Shown: positions 21,101-31,356, counted from the first letter of the stretch. The stretch: DNA of 51,535 bases from Sanchytrium tribonematis (GCA_018985235.1 JADGIG010000013.1:1-51535); one strand, 5' to 3'. Notes: a model not told the origin generated them from the sequence alone. Program-made: numbers and translations.

Positions 21101-22194
21101 ACGCAATCCCCATTAAGCAGGACCGAATCACATGGAGGTACCGCATTAGCATCGGGATGAAAAGTACTGTAAGGTAAAGGAATTTTATAAATATCGCCTT
21201 GCACTAGATCTTCGCTCTGTATAACTTTCCAAATGCCTTCTCTTAAAACGTTAACTTTACACGTAAATCGACTCAAATCTTCCAATCTCTTGTAATTTCT
21301 CCTCGTATCCATTAAATTTTGTACGCTACTTAGAAATGAAATTATAAAAATACAGCCAGCGTAAAAATAATAATTATCCAACAACCATACTCCAATTGAA
21401 AACAATTGAAAAATATAAAAAGGATGAAGTATTTCTCTGATTAGCAATTCCACGGTAGAAGGATTAGGAATATCAAGATTATTTTCGCCCAAAATGTAAT
21501 GTCGATCTTTTGCTGTTCCTGAATCCAGTCCATTAAGTATGGACTTTTCCAAAGAAGACTTGTCTAGATGCCTTTTTAACGTTTCGGTGTCGTAAGACAA
21601 ATTTGTCCAATTCCAATCTTTGTAAGTATTAAGTGGGACCAATTTGTAGTCTAAAATATCAAATACATAACGACAGGAGCGATAATTAAATGAAAGCAAA
21701 GAAATTAAATTAAAGCTGTTTTTCTCAATGCTTTTCAGAAAGAATGAATGAGTCGCAGACACAGGTAATGCGTTTCCGACAAATCCGTTGTAAGGAATAT
21801 CAATCAAAGGGATAAGTTGTTTCTCATTCCAATTGCTTTGAACAAATACATATAGTTGATATTTAAATTTCAATTCATGCAATGATGAAATAAATAAATA
21901 ATTTCTCGAATTTTCATATACTGATATGCTGTCCGAACCGCTGGAACTATTGCTACCATTCTTGATAGGTTTATTTAACAAAATGTTGGTGAAAAATGTG
22001 ACATATATTTGAGGAAGCCAGTAGCTTAAGAGATAAAACAATCCAAATGTTGATATTCCTACAACATGATACATAAGTCGCAATCTACCAGAAGTCGCAT
22101 GAATAGTGAATTTTACATTAAGTTCACCGTCCTCTAGAGTTTGAAGCTGAACAAATGGATCCAATCTATTCAAACTGGCATACGAATCAATCAT
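18195..22194 (-). CDS. YPK9: P5B-type ATPase (ATP13A2/YPK9-like), two exons
   Basis: Large lysosome/vacuole or late-endosome P-type ATPase of 1326 aa; P5B members export polyamines from the lumen in characterised systems. The N-terminus has the P5B reentrant segment (SGRLRLMYHVVGISTFGLFY). The TGES actuator motif is at 372-375, the transport motif PPALPA at 516-521 (P5B rather than P5A), and the phosphorylated Asp 559 in DKTGTLT. KGAPEVI follows in the nucleotide domain, then the hinge GDGANDCGALK. The C-terminus has six or so membrane helices. A 19-nt intron at 20018-20036 lies just after the KGAPEVI motif; the spliced sequence is IKQISISNSLPSDFNELL. Confidence 0.93.
20018..20036 (-). other. 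19-nt spliceosomal intron in the P5B ATPase
   Basis: GTATTAAATTTTCACATAG on the minus strand, phase 1. Upstream GT dinucleotides would allow 22 or 34 nt with the same 3' AG, but the 19-nt choice fits all other introns. The branch-like element is TTCAC, with A at -6. Confidence 0.8.
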
Positions 22195-22225
22195 TTAGTT
22201 TCCAATGTTTCAAACAACTCCAATT

Positions 22226-23437
22226 TTAGTATTTATTTTTGCAACGTATCTTTAGCATTGTACTGGAATGAGGTTGTAAAGTGACTGAATGGGAAACCGC
22301 TATTTCGAAATCAAACTCTTCCAGAGAGACCAAATCTTTAACAGTGATATCTAAGCAGCGCATCCAGGTCAAGAGCAAAAAGTTTGTCTTAATTTTTTTA
22401 AGAGAGTTTGTTCTATTGACTATTACAACAACGCTTCCGTCAACCAATTGGCCACCCCAGATATCATATTGAATACTTCCGATTAAATTGCGGACTCGGT
22501 GAAGCAAATGTGCAGATTTACCTAGCGGGTCCTGATTCACTTTGATAACTTCCTCGAGCTGTAACAGGTTAAGATCCTCGTCGGAAATTGTCGCTAGATC
22601 AGCCCCGATTATTAAAGGTGATTTTAATGCTGCCCACAAAATAAAATGGGTTTTATATTGATCATATGACATACCGCCATTTCCCACTTCTAGCATATCC
22701 ATGTCGTTAAAAAATCCTGGTTTGCCAAATTTAGTTATAGAAACTTGTTTGTCTAGAATATTTAGAACGGAGCACTTGTACCCAAATACTTTGCAATTAG
22801 TTGTAGTGCAAGGGCATCTAATGTCAAATCCTTTAAATCTGTCTCCAATATCTGCTGTTGATCTAAATGTGTTTGCTATATTTTCTGCCCAGTTCCAGGG
22901 CTGTTGCTCACCCCAATTACACATTGAATATAAAATAGTACGGTTTTGATTTGCTAATGCTTGGCTCATTGCTGTATATCGTCTGACAGATGCTTCTTTG
23001 CTACTTAATCCTTTATTGAAACAATTGTCGTATTTCAAAAGGTCGACTCCAAATGCAGCAAAAAGTTCTGCGTCTTTTTCTTCGTTATCTAGACTTCCTT
23101 CTCGTTTTTGACATGTTGAGGTTCCGGCAGAGGAATAAATTCCAAATTTGAGACCTTTTGAGTGTATGTAGTCTCCCAAACTCTTCATACCATTAGGAAA
23201 TCGTTTAGAATCTGTAATAAGATAACCATGGTCTCGACCTGAAGTCATCCAACAATCATCAATATTGACGTAAACATAACCGAGTTTGTCGAGCCCAAAT
23301 TCTACAATCTTATCGGCTTGTGTTTTAATTATTGTTTCGTTGATATCACACCCAAACTTATTCCAACTGTTCCAACCCATAAATGGCGTTAAACCCACTC
23401 CATTTTCAAGTCCTAGCCCTAATCCTATGAATAGCAT
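22226..23437 (-). CDS. Alpha-galactosidase, GH27
   Basis: 403-aa glycoside hydrolase removing terminal alpha-galactose. A short hydrophobic N-terminus (MLFIGLGLGLENG) is a minimal signal sequence, then the mature start GLTPFMGWNSWNKFGC. The nucleophile Asp is in LLKYDNCF; the acid/base region has RSTADIGDRF. NIDDCW, MCNWGEQQPW and the NDMDMLEVGNGGMS substrate loop are all intact. The C-terminal beta domain (about 300-403) ends with SVTLQPHSSTMLKI. It is probably secreted or vacuolar. A TATAAATA-like element lies about 25 bp upstream of the ATG. Confidence 0.95.
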   Translation of the reverse strand: MLFIGLGLGLENGVGLTPFMGWNSWNKFGCDINETIIKTQADKIVEFGLDKLGYVYVNIDDCWMTSGRDHGYLITDSKRFPNGMKSLGDYIHSKGLKFGIYSSAGTSTCQKREGSLDNEEKDAELFAAFGVDLLKYDNCFNKGLSSKEASVRRYTAMSQALANQNRTILYSMCNWGEQQPWNWAENIANTFRSTADIGDRFKGFDIRCPCTTTNCKVFGYKCSVLNILDKQVSITKFGKPGFFNDMDMLEVGNGGMSYDQYKTHFILWAALKSPLIIGADLATISDEDLNLLQLEEVIKVNQDPLGKSAHLLHRVRNLIGSIQYDIWGGQLVDGSVVVIVNRTNSLKKIKTNFLLLTWMRCLDITVKDLVSLEEFDFEIAVSHSVTLQPHSSTMLKIRCKNKY

Positions 23438-23725
23438 TACAAAATTGAGGTGCCCTTTTTGGTATAAATATGGGGGTGGCTAAAATCTTGGCGATTCAAC
23501 ACCGTAAATTTTTTAAAAATTCCTCAAAACACATGAATTTATATTACTCGAACCATTGGGTATTCTTAAACCTTTGAACGCACATTTTGAACTATTTTTC
23601 CCAGTGTAAGTATGAACGTCATCTTCGTTGAAATCTAGACTAACGAAAAACCATATTTTTAAATTTGATTGGCTAAATACTTATTTACATTGATTCTTAA
23701 AATACATTGCTCATTTTTAGGATTG
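23438..23725. other. 288-bp divergent intergenic region
   Basis: Largest gap in the window, between the divergent GH27 and Skt5-like genes. It holds a TATAAATA-like element at 23463-23470 and a TGATTGGCT box at 23666-23674. No ORF with coding character and no RNA gene was recognised. It most likely contains the two promoters. Confidence 0.6.
23666..23674 (+). promoter_or_regulatory. CCAAT-type box TGATTGGCT upstream of Skt5-like gene
   Basis: TGATTGGCT on the coding strand, about 52 bp before the ATG at 23726. The same nonamer, in the same orientation, lies 40-52 bp before two other ATGs in the window (uS8 and the orphan membrane gene). Confidence 0.5.
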
Positions 23726-24781
23726 ATGGAGATTTCAAAACAATTTGAATTCACTAGACTTGTTTTAGAAGAAGCTATTTATAGTGAAAATATATTATCA
23801 ATTCAGGATGCATTGGGAAAGCTTCGAGAGCTTGCTATACATGACTCAAATGCTCAATTTTTGATGGGGGAACTTCATGAGAAAGGAATTTTAGAAAGTG
23901 ACACAAGAAAAGCCTTGAAATTTTACGAATTATCAGCCAAAAATGGTCACACGGAGGCTGCCTATAGAGCTGGGTTATTATATGAATTTGCGAAAATTGT
24001 GAAAGCTCCCAAACAAGCACTTGTGTTTTACAGAATGGCAGCTGCCGCGGGCCACGGTGGTGCTTGTTGGAAAGTAGGTTATGCAGAAATGAAAGGAATT
24101 CTAGGGGCCACCATCAACATGCGTAGCTCTTGTAAATGGATGCAATTAGCTTCCAGCTGCGCGACAGAGCAACATCCAGAAGGTGCTTATGAGTATGCAA
24201 ACATGCTGGAAGTCGGTGTGGATAATATCATCTACCCCGATTGGGATGAGGCCCTAATTACTTACAAAAAAGCTGCCGATTTAAACCATCCGAAAGCATT
24301 GCTATTTTTAGCGGAACTATATGAGCATGGTAACGAGCAGCATCAAATTAAAAGAGACATTAAATTAGCCATAGAATATTACAAGAAAGCATGTAAGAAA
24401 GGCAACACACTTGCATGCTTTACACTTTCTAATTATTACCTGACCGGTGTTGAATCAGCGCTATCTGCCAATGAGTCTTTGGCATTTAATTACATGAAAA
24501 TGGCTGCAAGACCATTTATTGTGAGCGAAAAATTATTGAACATGGAAGAAGATCCTACTCCAAATTTAAAGTTACTGCATAGTAACAACAAAAAAATACC
24601 AATGTCTGCTTATGCAATTGGCTACTTTTATGAAATGGGAGTTGGTTGTAAAGTTGATCGTGAAAAATTTATTGCCTGGTATAAAGTAAGTTATTTGTAC
24701 GGTGACATGAGAGGTGCATCAAAATTAATACAATTTAATGAACCTCTTCCAAAAAAGAAGGAGCTTTGTAAGTTGATGTAA
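23726..24781 (+). CDS. Sel1-repeat protein of the Skt5/Chs4 chitin-synthase activator type
   Basis: 351 aa made almost entirely of Sel1-like repeats. In fungi Skt5/Chs4 recruits and activates chitin synthase III. The family's repeat spacing is visible: NAQFLMGELHEKG, HTEAAYRAGLLYEF, GGACWKVGYAEMKG, HPKALLFLAELYEHG, NTLACFTLSNYYLTGVES, and the diagnostic final SAYAIGYFYEMGVGC. The ATG at 23726 is used because the upstream frame opens only with TTG. The long disordered N-terminus of yeast Skt5 and the C-terminal CAAX box are absent. A chitin-wall role is inferred from the family; other Sel1 proteins remain possible. Confidence 0.75.
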   Translation: MEISKQFEFTRLVLEEAIYSENILSIQDALGKLRELAIHDSNAQFLMGELHEKGILESDTRKALKFYELSAKNGHTEAAYRAGLLYEFAKIVKAPKQALVFYRMAAAAGHGGACWKVGYAEMKGILGATINMRSSCKWMQLASSCATEQHPEGAYEYANMLEVGVDNIIYPDWDEALITYKKAADLNHPKALLFLAELYEHGNEQHQIKRDIKLAIEYYKKACKKGNTLACFTLSNYYLTGVESALSANESLAFNYMKMAARPFIVSEKLLNMEEDPTPNLKLLHSNNKKIPMSAYAIGYFYEMGVGCKVDREKFIAWYKVSYLYGDMRGASKLIQFNEPLPKKKELCKLM

Positions 24782-24821
24782 TAAAAGCTGAAAATTTTAA
24801 TTCGTACCAATTCTCCTTGTT

Positions 24822-25181
24822 ATGAGTGTCTTGATTTTCGATTCCAAGGATAGGCCAATATTTGAGGCAACCAACGTTTCCTCCACTCTAGATTATTTCT
24901 ACATTTACGGACTTTTAGATGTGTTAGACGACCTTATCATAAATAATCCACAAACGATTTATAAAAACTTCACAAATTATGCAAACACGTCTTTGCAATG
25001 CAGCGCTTTAGTTACATCGCTTTTCAGAGTAATTATTATAAGTAATTCAGATGTAGCAAAATGTTTTACAGATATACACGAAATTCTTATTAGAATGTCG
25101 ATGAATGTTTTTTACACCACACAAATGAGCGAGGTTATTCATGACAGAATGATGTCTATCGTCAAAAAGCACAATATATAA
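24822..25181 (+). CDS. TRS20: TRAPP subunit TRS20 / sedlin (TRAPPC2)
   Basis: 119-aa longin-fold adaptor shared by TRAPP complexes. It opens with the beta strand MSVLIFDSKDRPIFEA. The middle helix is LDYFYIYGLLDVLDDL. The end matches sedlin best: CFTDIHEILIRMSMNVFYTT followed by DRMMSIVKKH. TRAPPC2L is the alternative paralogue, but the C-terminal segment is sedlin-like. It starts 40 bp after the Skt5-like stop and ends 15 bp before the convergent eIF2 beta stop. TRS120 of the same complex is about 14 kb to the left. Confidence 0.82.
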   Translation: MSVLIFDSKDRPIFEATNVSSTLDYFYIYGLLDVLDDLIINNPQTIYKNFTNYANTSLQCSALVTSLFRVIIISNSDVAKCFTDIHEILIRMSMNVFYTTQMSEVIHDRMMSIVKKHNI

Positions 25182-25196
25182 TAAAACCCTGTGAAT

Positions 25197-25850
25197 TTAT
25201 TTTCTTCTGGTGGTTTGTGCTTGGTAACCTTGTTTAATGGCTTGTACAGATCTTGAACTGCCACAAGCATTACATTGAATGAATAGCAATCTATTGTCTT
25301 TCTTCAATTGAGTATCACTCGATCTACAAGTAGGACACAAGACATATTCTTGTATGTATCGTTTAATAACATTCTCCATTTGCTTCCCAGTAAATTTGCC
25401 CTTCATTATCAGTCTCATATTTTGATCTAAAGCGCCATTCGTACCTAATTCAACGAAGACAAATTCCATTAAATGCTCTACGGCTCTGTTGCAGCTTTTT
25501 GCTATTTGCTCTATGTTGATGAAAGCACTTTTCTTAGACCCTTCTCGTTCCACATGAGGTGGCAAAATCTTAATTTTTCTTTTACCGAGTAGCTCGGGAT
25601 TTTTCTCCTTAAGAAGGCTATAGAATCTTTCTAAAAGTTGCTCGTAATTAAGCGACAGCACCTGCTGCTCATCCTCGACTTTGACACGCTTCTTTTTCTT
25701 TTTCTTTTTTTCTTTGTCGTCACCAGACTTCTTCTTTTTGGACTTTTTCGATTTTTTTGTACTCGCAGTATCTATGCTCTTTTTAGAAACAGACTCGGTC
25801 TCGCTCGCTGATAAATTTGAAATACTTTGTTGGTCTTCCTCGTCTGGCAT
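25197..25850 (-). CDS. SUI3: Translation initiation factor eIF2 beta
   Basis: 217-aa subunit of eIF2. The N-terminal third carries the lysine blocks that bind eIF5 and eIF2B (KKSKKSKKKKSGDDKEKKKK). The conserved core LLERFYSLLKEKNPELLG, MRLIMKGKFTGKQMENVIKR and the zinc-binding C-terminus (CPTCRSSDTQL, then CNACGSSRSV) follow in order. It is slightly shorter than yeast Sui3. The divergent carrier gene begins 24 bp away, leaving almost no room for separate promoters. Confidence 0.97.
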   Translation of the reverse strand: MPDEEDQQSISNLSASETESVSKKSIDTASTKKSKKSKKKKSGDDKEKKKKKKKRVKVEDEQQVLSLNYEQLLERFYSLLKEKNPELLGKRKIKILPPHVEREGSKKSAFINIEQIAKSCNRAVEHLMEFVFVELGTNGALDQNMRLIMKGKFTGKQMENVIKRYIQEYVLCPTCRSSDTQLKKDNRLLFIQCNACGSSRSVQAIKQGYQAQTTRRK

Positions 25851-25874
25851 TTCTACAAGGAGAAATTTCAGAAA

Positions 25875-26654
25875 ATGACAATTTGGATCGAGCCTCTGAG
25901 CGGTTCAATCGGTGCACTAAGTTCAACTTTAATTCTGCACCCGCTTGATACTCTCAAAGTAATGTTGCAGTCTAATAACCTGAACCTGAGATCGACTTTT
26001 TTAGAAATACAAAAAGGAAAAAATTGGTATTCTGGAGTCGCGGCTAATTTGTCTGGTAATATGATAGCTTGGTCATCTTATTTTTTTATTTACAGTGAGT
26101 TCAAGAAGTTTGTCGATCCTTTCTTTGCAGGAACAGCAGCAGGTGCTTGTACGTTGTTGCTCAGTAATCCGTTTTTTGTCGCCAAAACTCGTATGATCAC
26201 AGAGCCCAAACATTACGTCTCACTGGTGAATTGTATTGTCACTATTTTTAAGCTAGAAGGTTTGGGTGGTTTGTACTCTGGCTTGGGTATTGGGATGATT
26301 GGAACTCTTCATGGCGGAATTCAATTTTACTCTTATGAGAAAATTAAAACTGCATTCAATTTAGATGATTCTAGATTTAATACATTAAATTATTTAATGG
26401 CTAGTGGCAGTAGCAAAATAATTGCATCTTTCGTGACATATCCATATCAAGTCATTCGTACCAAATTACAACAGCGAAATAATGAGAAAAACATAAGACA
26501 GATAGTGAATCACATTTACAAAAATAGCGGATTTGTTGGATTTTATCGTGGTTTAATCCCTGGTATAGCTAGAGTTCTCCCCGCCTCCATGATTACGTTG
26601 ACTGCATATGAAGCATCGAAAAGGGGACTAAATAAGCTAGTTGAATCAGAGTGA
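25875..26654 (+). CDS. Mitochondrial carrier, SLC25A32/FLX1-like
   Basis: 259-aa carrier with three repeats and six membrane helices. Signature positions are HPLDTLKVMLQ (repeat 1), NPFFVAKTRM (repeat 2) and YPYQVIRTKLQ (repeat 3). The degenerate repeat-2 and -3 signatures, NLSGNMIAWSSYFFIYSEFKK and the HGGIQFYSYEKIK stretch resemble SLC25A32/Flx1, which moves folate or FAD, more than peroxisomal Ant1. The start is the ATG at 25875 (MTIWIEPLSG). Its last 9 bp overlap the convergent GPI2 stop. Substrate is inference. Confidence 0.85.
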   Translation: MTIWIEPLSGSIGALSSTLILHPLDTLKVMLQSNNLNLRSTFLEIQKGKNWYSGVAANLSGNMIAWSSYFFIYSEFKKFVDPFFAGTAAGACTLLLSNPFFVAKTRMITEPKHYVSLVNCIVTIFKLEGLGGLYSGLGIGMIGTLHGGIQFYSYEKIKTAFNLDDSRFNTLNYLMASGSSKIIASFVTYPYQVIRTKLQQRNNEKNIRQIVNHIYKNSGFVGFYRGLIPGIARVLPASMITLTAYEASKRGLNKLVESE

Positions 26655-27362
26655 TGGCTCATCCCATGGACCTGCCAAGACTCTTTTGTATCTCTGCAAA
26701 TATAAAAACAATATTGGACAAAATCCAGATATAAATGCAACTACCGCAATGACAAACCAAGTTACATTTTCATTTAAATATAGCCAAATTAACAGAGTAA
26801 TACTTAACATGCCCGTGGTAAGCCATTTTTGAGTTGTCGGATTTGTAATTGTCCCTGTTTTGTATGGCAAATAACATAGTAGACAAACCGATATCATTAA
26901 AAGTGTAAACACCTGTTTTCCACTATTTAATCTGGAGGCTAAGAGCACCGATGCGCAATAGCCTGCGTTCATTGAAAAGCCGTCTTTCAATAGTTTTTGG
27001 TCACGAATTGTGTATGACTTTAGCATGAGATTTAAAAAATACAGCATACCAGCCATGTAATAGATAGAATCCGTGCTTACTGTCTTAGTTAGTGTCTTCA
27101 GGATGGGACTAATTCCTGCCAAGAAATTTAGCAAAAGAATGGAGGATAGTGCAGTTGAGGGAGAAATTGCAATGAAGATTAAAACACCAGCAACTATGGC
27201 AAAATCTACATTAAAGGTATTGCTTAAAAGTAATAAATATATCGCAATTGTTAAGAAAATAACACATATTTGCTGTATAACAACATTTGTTCTTCTGATC
27301 AAATCCAAAATCGCATATTTTGAATTTGTGGGATTCAATTGCAAAGAATCAAATGATTCCAT
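26646..27362 (-). CDS. GPI2: GPI2 / PIG-C, subunit of GPI-GlcNAc transferase
   Basis: 238-aa multi-pass ER protein for the first step of GPI-anchor synthesis. Key matches are VVIQQICVIFL, the FLAGISPILKTLTKTVSTDSIYYMAG region, SMNAGYCASVLLASRLNS and the C-terminal LAGPWDEP, which is diagnostic. About eight membrane helices are predicted. The N-terminal cytosolic segment before the first helix is shorter than in human PIG-C; an in-frame TAA upstream excludes a longer start. The 3' end overlaps the carrier gene by 9 bp, and the uS8 stop is 30 bp upstream on the same strand. Confidence 0.92.
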   Translation of the reverse strand: MESFDSLQLNPTNSKYAILDLIRRTNVVIQQICVIFLTIAIYLLLLSNTFNVDFAIVAGVLIFIAISPSTALSSILLLNFLAGISPILKTLTKTVSTDSIYYMAGMLYFLNLMLKSYTIRDQKLLKDGFSMNAGYCASVLLASRLNSGKQVFTLLMISVCLLCYLPYKTGTITNPTTQKWLTTGMLSITLLIWLYLNENVTWFVIAVVAFISGFCPILFLYLQRYKRVLAGPWDEPSL

Positions 27363-27392
27363 CAGTTTTGAAAATTATCTCGAGAAGTTTAT

Positions 27393-27782
27393 TTAGTAGA
27401 AGTAACCCAAGATTTTGCCTCCGACATGCTTACGTCTAGCTTCCTTGTGATCCATAATACCAGCTGATGTAGTTAAGATGATATATCCAAAGTTACGAGA
27501 AGGAAGTAAATTCTGTACCCATTTTTCTAATTCGTCTACAGCGATATTAAATCTAGGATTGATACATCCACATTTGTTTAGTCTTCCGTTCATTTGAATA
27601 ACAATCTTTCCTGAACGATGATCATCAATTTCCTCAAATTCGTCAATGTATCCATGTTTTTGCATAACACTCAAAAATTTTACAATCACTTTTGAACTAG
27701 GTCTGATTATTACTTGTCTTTTGCCTCTTCTTCCGGCGTTGACCATTGTTTTAAGACAATCATTCAACACTGAATCTCTCAT
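27393..27782 (-). CDS. RPS22: Small ribosomal subunit protein uS8 (RPS22/RPS15A)
   Basis: 129-aa cytosolic ribosomal protein, full length. Diagnostic stretches: [70 protein letters not shown], and the C-terminal GGKILGYFY. The N-terminus is MRDSVLND, where most eukaryotes have MVRxSVL; no upstream exon that would add Val is evident. A TGATTGGCT box stands about 51 bp before the ATG. Confidence 0.98.
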   Translation of the reverse strand: MRDSVLNDCLKTMVNAGRRGKRQVIIRPSSKVIVKFLSVMQKHGYIDEFEEIDDHRSGKIVIQMNGRLNKCGCINPRFNIAVDELEKWVQNLLPSRNFGYIILTTSAGIMDHKEARRKHVGGKILGYFY

Positions 27783-27832
27783 TCGAACTTCTGCTACTTA
27801 ATCAAGATTTGTTCAGAATTACACGTGTTTTC

Positions 27833-27841
27833 AGCCAATCA
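27833..27841 (-). promoter_or_regulatory. CCAAT-type box TGATTGGCT upstream of uS8
   Basis: Plus-strand AGCCAATCA, so TGATTGGCT on the gene's strand, about 51 bp before the uS8 ATG. The remaining 27842-27992 sequence between uS8 and HAS1 shows a short TTTCCAAC/GTTGGAAA inverted repeat but no gene I recognise. Confidence 0.5.
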
Positions 27842-27992
27842 AAATGTGTTTCAAGGGTGTTCTGCGTAAAAGTTTCCAACTCAAGTTGAAATACTTGTCT
27901 ACCGGAAACACTTGATAACTTATAGTGTTGGAAAGTAAGAACTTTTTTTGGTTTCGAAAAAATATTTACTATTCGAAAAATTATTTACTAAA

Positions 27993-29534
27993 TTATCGAC
28001 TCCATTGTCTTCCATCTTTGGAAACTCGCCCTTGATCAGTTCGGTGTCTACTAATCGCATTTTCGCTTTTGTAATCCTTTCTTGATGCGCTTTTCAGAGA
28101 CTGGTTTTGTAGATTGACAGACGGTGGGCTGTCAAATCCAAACGATTTGGCAACGGCAGCCAAATCTAGCTCATGAACGTCGAAAATGTCTTTGAGTGAA
28201 TGAGATGCGTAAGCCTGGACGAACGATCGAAAGCCTTCTTTAGCAGATTTGTTTAAATAATAATTTTTGCTGATCAATTGTTCTAATTGGTCTTGAATAT
28301 TGGCCAGCTTATTTGGAGGAAATTCGTACTCGTTCAAGCTTACCTTTGACTCTTTCAAGTATTTTAAAAATCCAACCTCAGAAGGAATTAACAGCATTAA
28401 TGCACTACCAGACTTCCCTGCTCTAGCCGTTCGTCCCACTCTATGAATGTAATCTCGAGGGTCTGAAGGGACATCGTACTGTAGAATCCAATCAACTACA
28501 GGAATATCGAGCCCTCTGGCTGCGACATTTGTACAAAGCAACGCTCCAGAAGTTGCATTCATAAATTCAAAAAATGTTTTTGTTCGCTTAGCCTGCTTCT
28601 GGCTACCATGAAGATCAAGTACGGGGACATCAATATAATTTAAAAGTTCTGCATAAAATTTAACAGCCTTGCAGCTTGATAAGAAGACAATAATCTTTTT
28701 TGTCGCATTTTTCTTTAAAAAGGTGAATAAAAATAGAAACCTTCTATCTGCAGGACAGACAACGTAACCTTGTTCTAATGTGCTAACAGTGGCGTTCTGA
28801 GATTCGGTTTCAGCATTTATAAAAAGAGGCAATTTTAAGGAGACTCTTGCAAGATCTTCTACTTTTGTAGTTTGAGTTGCTGAAAACATCAAAGTTTGCC
28901 TTTCGGTTGGTAAAAGTCTAATGATTTGCTTCATTTCTTCTTCGAATCCAACTTCCAAAATTCGGTCAGCTTCATCTATTGCCAAACACTTCAAGTTTTT
29001 AATTATAAAACCTTTTGTGTTCTGAAGATGATCTAGTAATCGGCCGGGTGTCGCCACTATCAAATTAATACCCTTTAAAAGTTTCTCGGCCTCGTGCTTT
29101 CTATTCGATCCGCCCATTAAGATGCCATATGTTTGAGAGCAATTTTTCATTAATTCGGTCGCGACATTGTAAATTTGCAAGGCGAGTTCTCTAGTGGGAG
29201 TAATGATTAAGATTCCTGTTCCATTTCTGGGTTTAAATTTTAGCCTTAAAAGATACTCGATACTTGGAATTAAAAAGGCAAGAGTTTTTCCACTTCCTGT
29301 TTTAGCAGCAGCAAGAACATCTTTTCCAGCCAAAGCGGGATTAATCGCTCGCTGTTGGATGGGCGTCATCTTGGTAAAATTCAATTCTTTAAGCGCGTTT
29401 TTGATGTGCGGATTGATCTGTAAAGAATCAAAAGATATGAAATCAGTTGATTCCAGTTTGATAACCTCTTTTTGATCATCTGTTCTTTCGTCACCATTAA
29501 GTTTTCTTCTTTTAGATTCTGGCAACTCTGGCAT
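27993..29534 (-). CDS. HAS1: DEAD-box RNA helicase HAS1 (DDX18)
   Basis: 513-aa nucleolar helicase needed for 40S and 60S ribosome maturation. Motifs: Q-motif region with [11 protein letters not shown], Walker [10 protein letters not shown] at 76-84, [35 protein letters not shown] in [17 protein letters not shown] and [10 protein letters not shown]. The HAS1-type C-terminal extension is present ([20 protein letters not shown], then [13 protein letters not shown]). The ATG at 29534 gives a short charged N-tail of about 33 residues, shorter than in yeast. Confidence 0.97.
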   Translation of the reverse strand: MPELPESKRRKLNGDERTDDQKEVIKLESTDFISFDSLQINPHIKNALKELNFTKMTPIQQRAINPALAGKDVLAAAKTGSGKTLAFLIPSIEYLLRLKFKPRNGTGILIITPTRELALQIYNVATELMKNCSQTYGILMGGSNRKHEAEKLLKGINLIVATPGRLLDHLQNTKGFIIKNLKCLAIDEADRILEVGFEEEMKQIIRLLPTERQTLMFSATQTTKVEDLARVSLKLPLFINAETESQNATVSTLEQGYVVCPADRRFLFLFTFLKKNATKKIIVFLSSCKAVKFYAELLNYIDVPVLDLHGSQKQAKRTKTFFEFMNATSGALLCTNVAARGLDIPVVDWILQYDVPSDPRDYIHRVGRTARAGKSGSALMLLIPSEVGFLKYLKESKVSLNEYEFPPNKLANIQDQLEQLISKNYYLNKSAKEGFRSFVQAYASHSLKDIFDVHELDLAAVAKSFGFDSPPSVNLQNQSLKSASRKDYKSENAISRHRTDQGRVSKDGRQWSR

Positions 29535-29606
29535 CTCCCTGTTGTGTCCCTCGAAAATTTAAAATTCTACTAAAATCATAGTTTTATTTTGTGCCTTTAA
29601 TGGTCT

Positions 29607-31152
29607 TTAATGGTCTAAAATTCGAAGATTGCCACTCACAACTTTATCTTCCAAGATGGATCCACTGGGGATATCGATTCTTTGACCCTGATTTGCAACA
29701 ATGATAACTGTACCACCAAGAACCACATTGGAGCCAAAATATACATCGCCGACAACAGTCAAATGGTCAAGATCTAATATTTTCGGAGGATTTTTAAATC
29801 GGTTGAGATACTCATTGACTTTCTTAAAATGCTCCGACAATTTTATGATTGGAATTGTACCAAAAAGTCGTTTCGGCGACAAAGTTAGTTGACCATGATT
29901 TAGTTGATACAAATCGGAAGTAACAAGAAACAAATCACCAGTTGATTTTACAGGTAAAAATCTAGACCTGGGAACATTAACACCATGAGCTCCCTCAAAG
30001 TGTTTAATCGCAGCACCTACTGCAGTCTCTAATTGAATGACGGCTTCATCGTTATACGACTTTTGGTTGATGATGATTTCCATATCAAACTCGTTGTTTT
30101 GAACTAGACGATTAATAGCCTTTAAGTTCATCCACAAATTATTGGTGTTGAAAATTTTAAACTTTTTAATGCTCTTGAAATCGTCAACGTGTTTCCCTGG
30201 GACTTGTGCAATCTCCAGAAGCCGAACATGCCCGTCATAATCTATTAAAGTCCCTCCCTTGACATCTGCTTTAGTTTTGTCTGTAACTTCCATGCAAAAT
30301 TCAGTCTTAGATTCGACAACATGTTTCAAGATTTCTATATTAAATAAAATTACTTTCGTCAACTGTCGCACCTAGATTGTCAATGTTGCTCACAAAAATA
30401 TATTCCTTTCCATCGTCTAAAAGTTGTTGCAGAATGCCAGAATTTGCAAGAGATTGATACAAATCTCCATGTCCAGGAGGATAAAAGCACCCTTTATCGT
30501 CGTCATTTCTTTCAGGACAGATGCTTACAGAATCCTTGTAAAATCTTGGGTACCTAGACTGGTTAAATGTCAGAATCTTGACATTTTTGTCAGTATATCT
30601 TCTAATGACCTTTTTTGTCTCTTCGTCGGTGTTAAAACTATTCATTAAAATAAGAGGGACATTAATCTTGTATTCATCATTTAAATACTCAATCTGTCTC
30701 ACCGTTAGGTCAAGAAATGTGCTACCATCTCTAACTTCAATGGCAGATTTTGGTCCAACACAACCCATAGAGGTTCCTAAACCACCATTCAATTTGACAA
30801 CTGCCAGCTTATTCAAATAGGCTGTAATAGATTCTTGGGGTTCCGATAATTTACTATACGGTACAATTTGATCCTCTGCAGGCGAATTGATTTTCTCCCA
30901 TTTTATAGTTTCACCTTTGGCTTTCTCCACTAAATATCTATTAAATAGCATGTAAAAATCATTCATCTCCTTTTTAATATGATCTTTCTTTTCTGCTGGT
31001 GCTGTCTCAACTAGCCGGTTCAATTCAAGGCGAATGTTTTTTGATGTTGTACGAGAACTCGTTTCTTCAAAACCTTGCATAGATTTGCTTCTGCTTCTAT
31101 CTAAATGATGCATTCGATGAGTTTCTGTTGGACTTAGAACACTTCCCGACAT
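29607..31152 (-). CDS. UGP1: UTP-glucose-1-phosphate uridylyltransferase (UGP1), two exons
   Basis: 508-aa enzyme making UDP-glucose for wall glucans, glycogen and glycoprotein folding. The nucleotide-binding loop [17 protein letters not shown] is intact, followed by [38 protein letters not shown] and [13 protein letters not shown]. The C-terminus is the beta-helix. A 19-nt intron at 30335-30353 lies between ATVD and the catalytic MEVTDKT stretch; splicing reads [18 protein letters not shown]. The N-terminal Ser/Arg-rich segment fits the regulatory tail of yeast Ugp1. About 200 bp separate its ATG from the PET100 stop. Confidence 0.97.
30335..30353 (-). other. 19-nt spliceosomal intron in UGP1
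   Basis: GTAATTTTATTTAATATAG on the minus strand, phase 1. Splicing restores GATVDEKILKHVV. The branch-like element is TTAAT, with A at -6. Confidence 0.95.
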
Positions 31153-31356
31153 TTCTGCGTTTCAAAAATTGCAAATTGCATCAAAAATAGACCATTGACC
31201 TAAAGAAAGTCACATGCCAATATTGTTTGTGCAAACATTTAAATTTTGATCGCTAAAGGAAACTGACAAGTTATTCCAATGTTCAGGAGTTAGATTTACT
31301 TCAAAATGTGCTATTTATTTATTTTAGAAGCTTGAGTGAATTTGTCACTGTAACCA

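Noticed and set aside
23669..23725. Longer N-terminus of the Skt5-like protein
   Set aside because: Opens with TTG and reads like intergenic sequence; the first ATG is at 23726.
25680..25790. Lys-codon-rich low-complexity tract as a repeat element
   Set aside because: It is the normal poly-lysine region of eIF2 beta.
27875..27945. Inverted repeat TTTCCAAC/GTTGGAAA as an RNA gene or terminator
   Set aside because: The match is only about 8 bp with a long loop; expected by chance.
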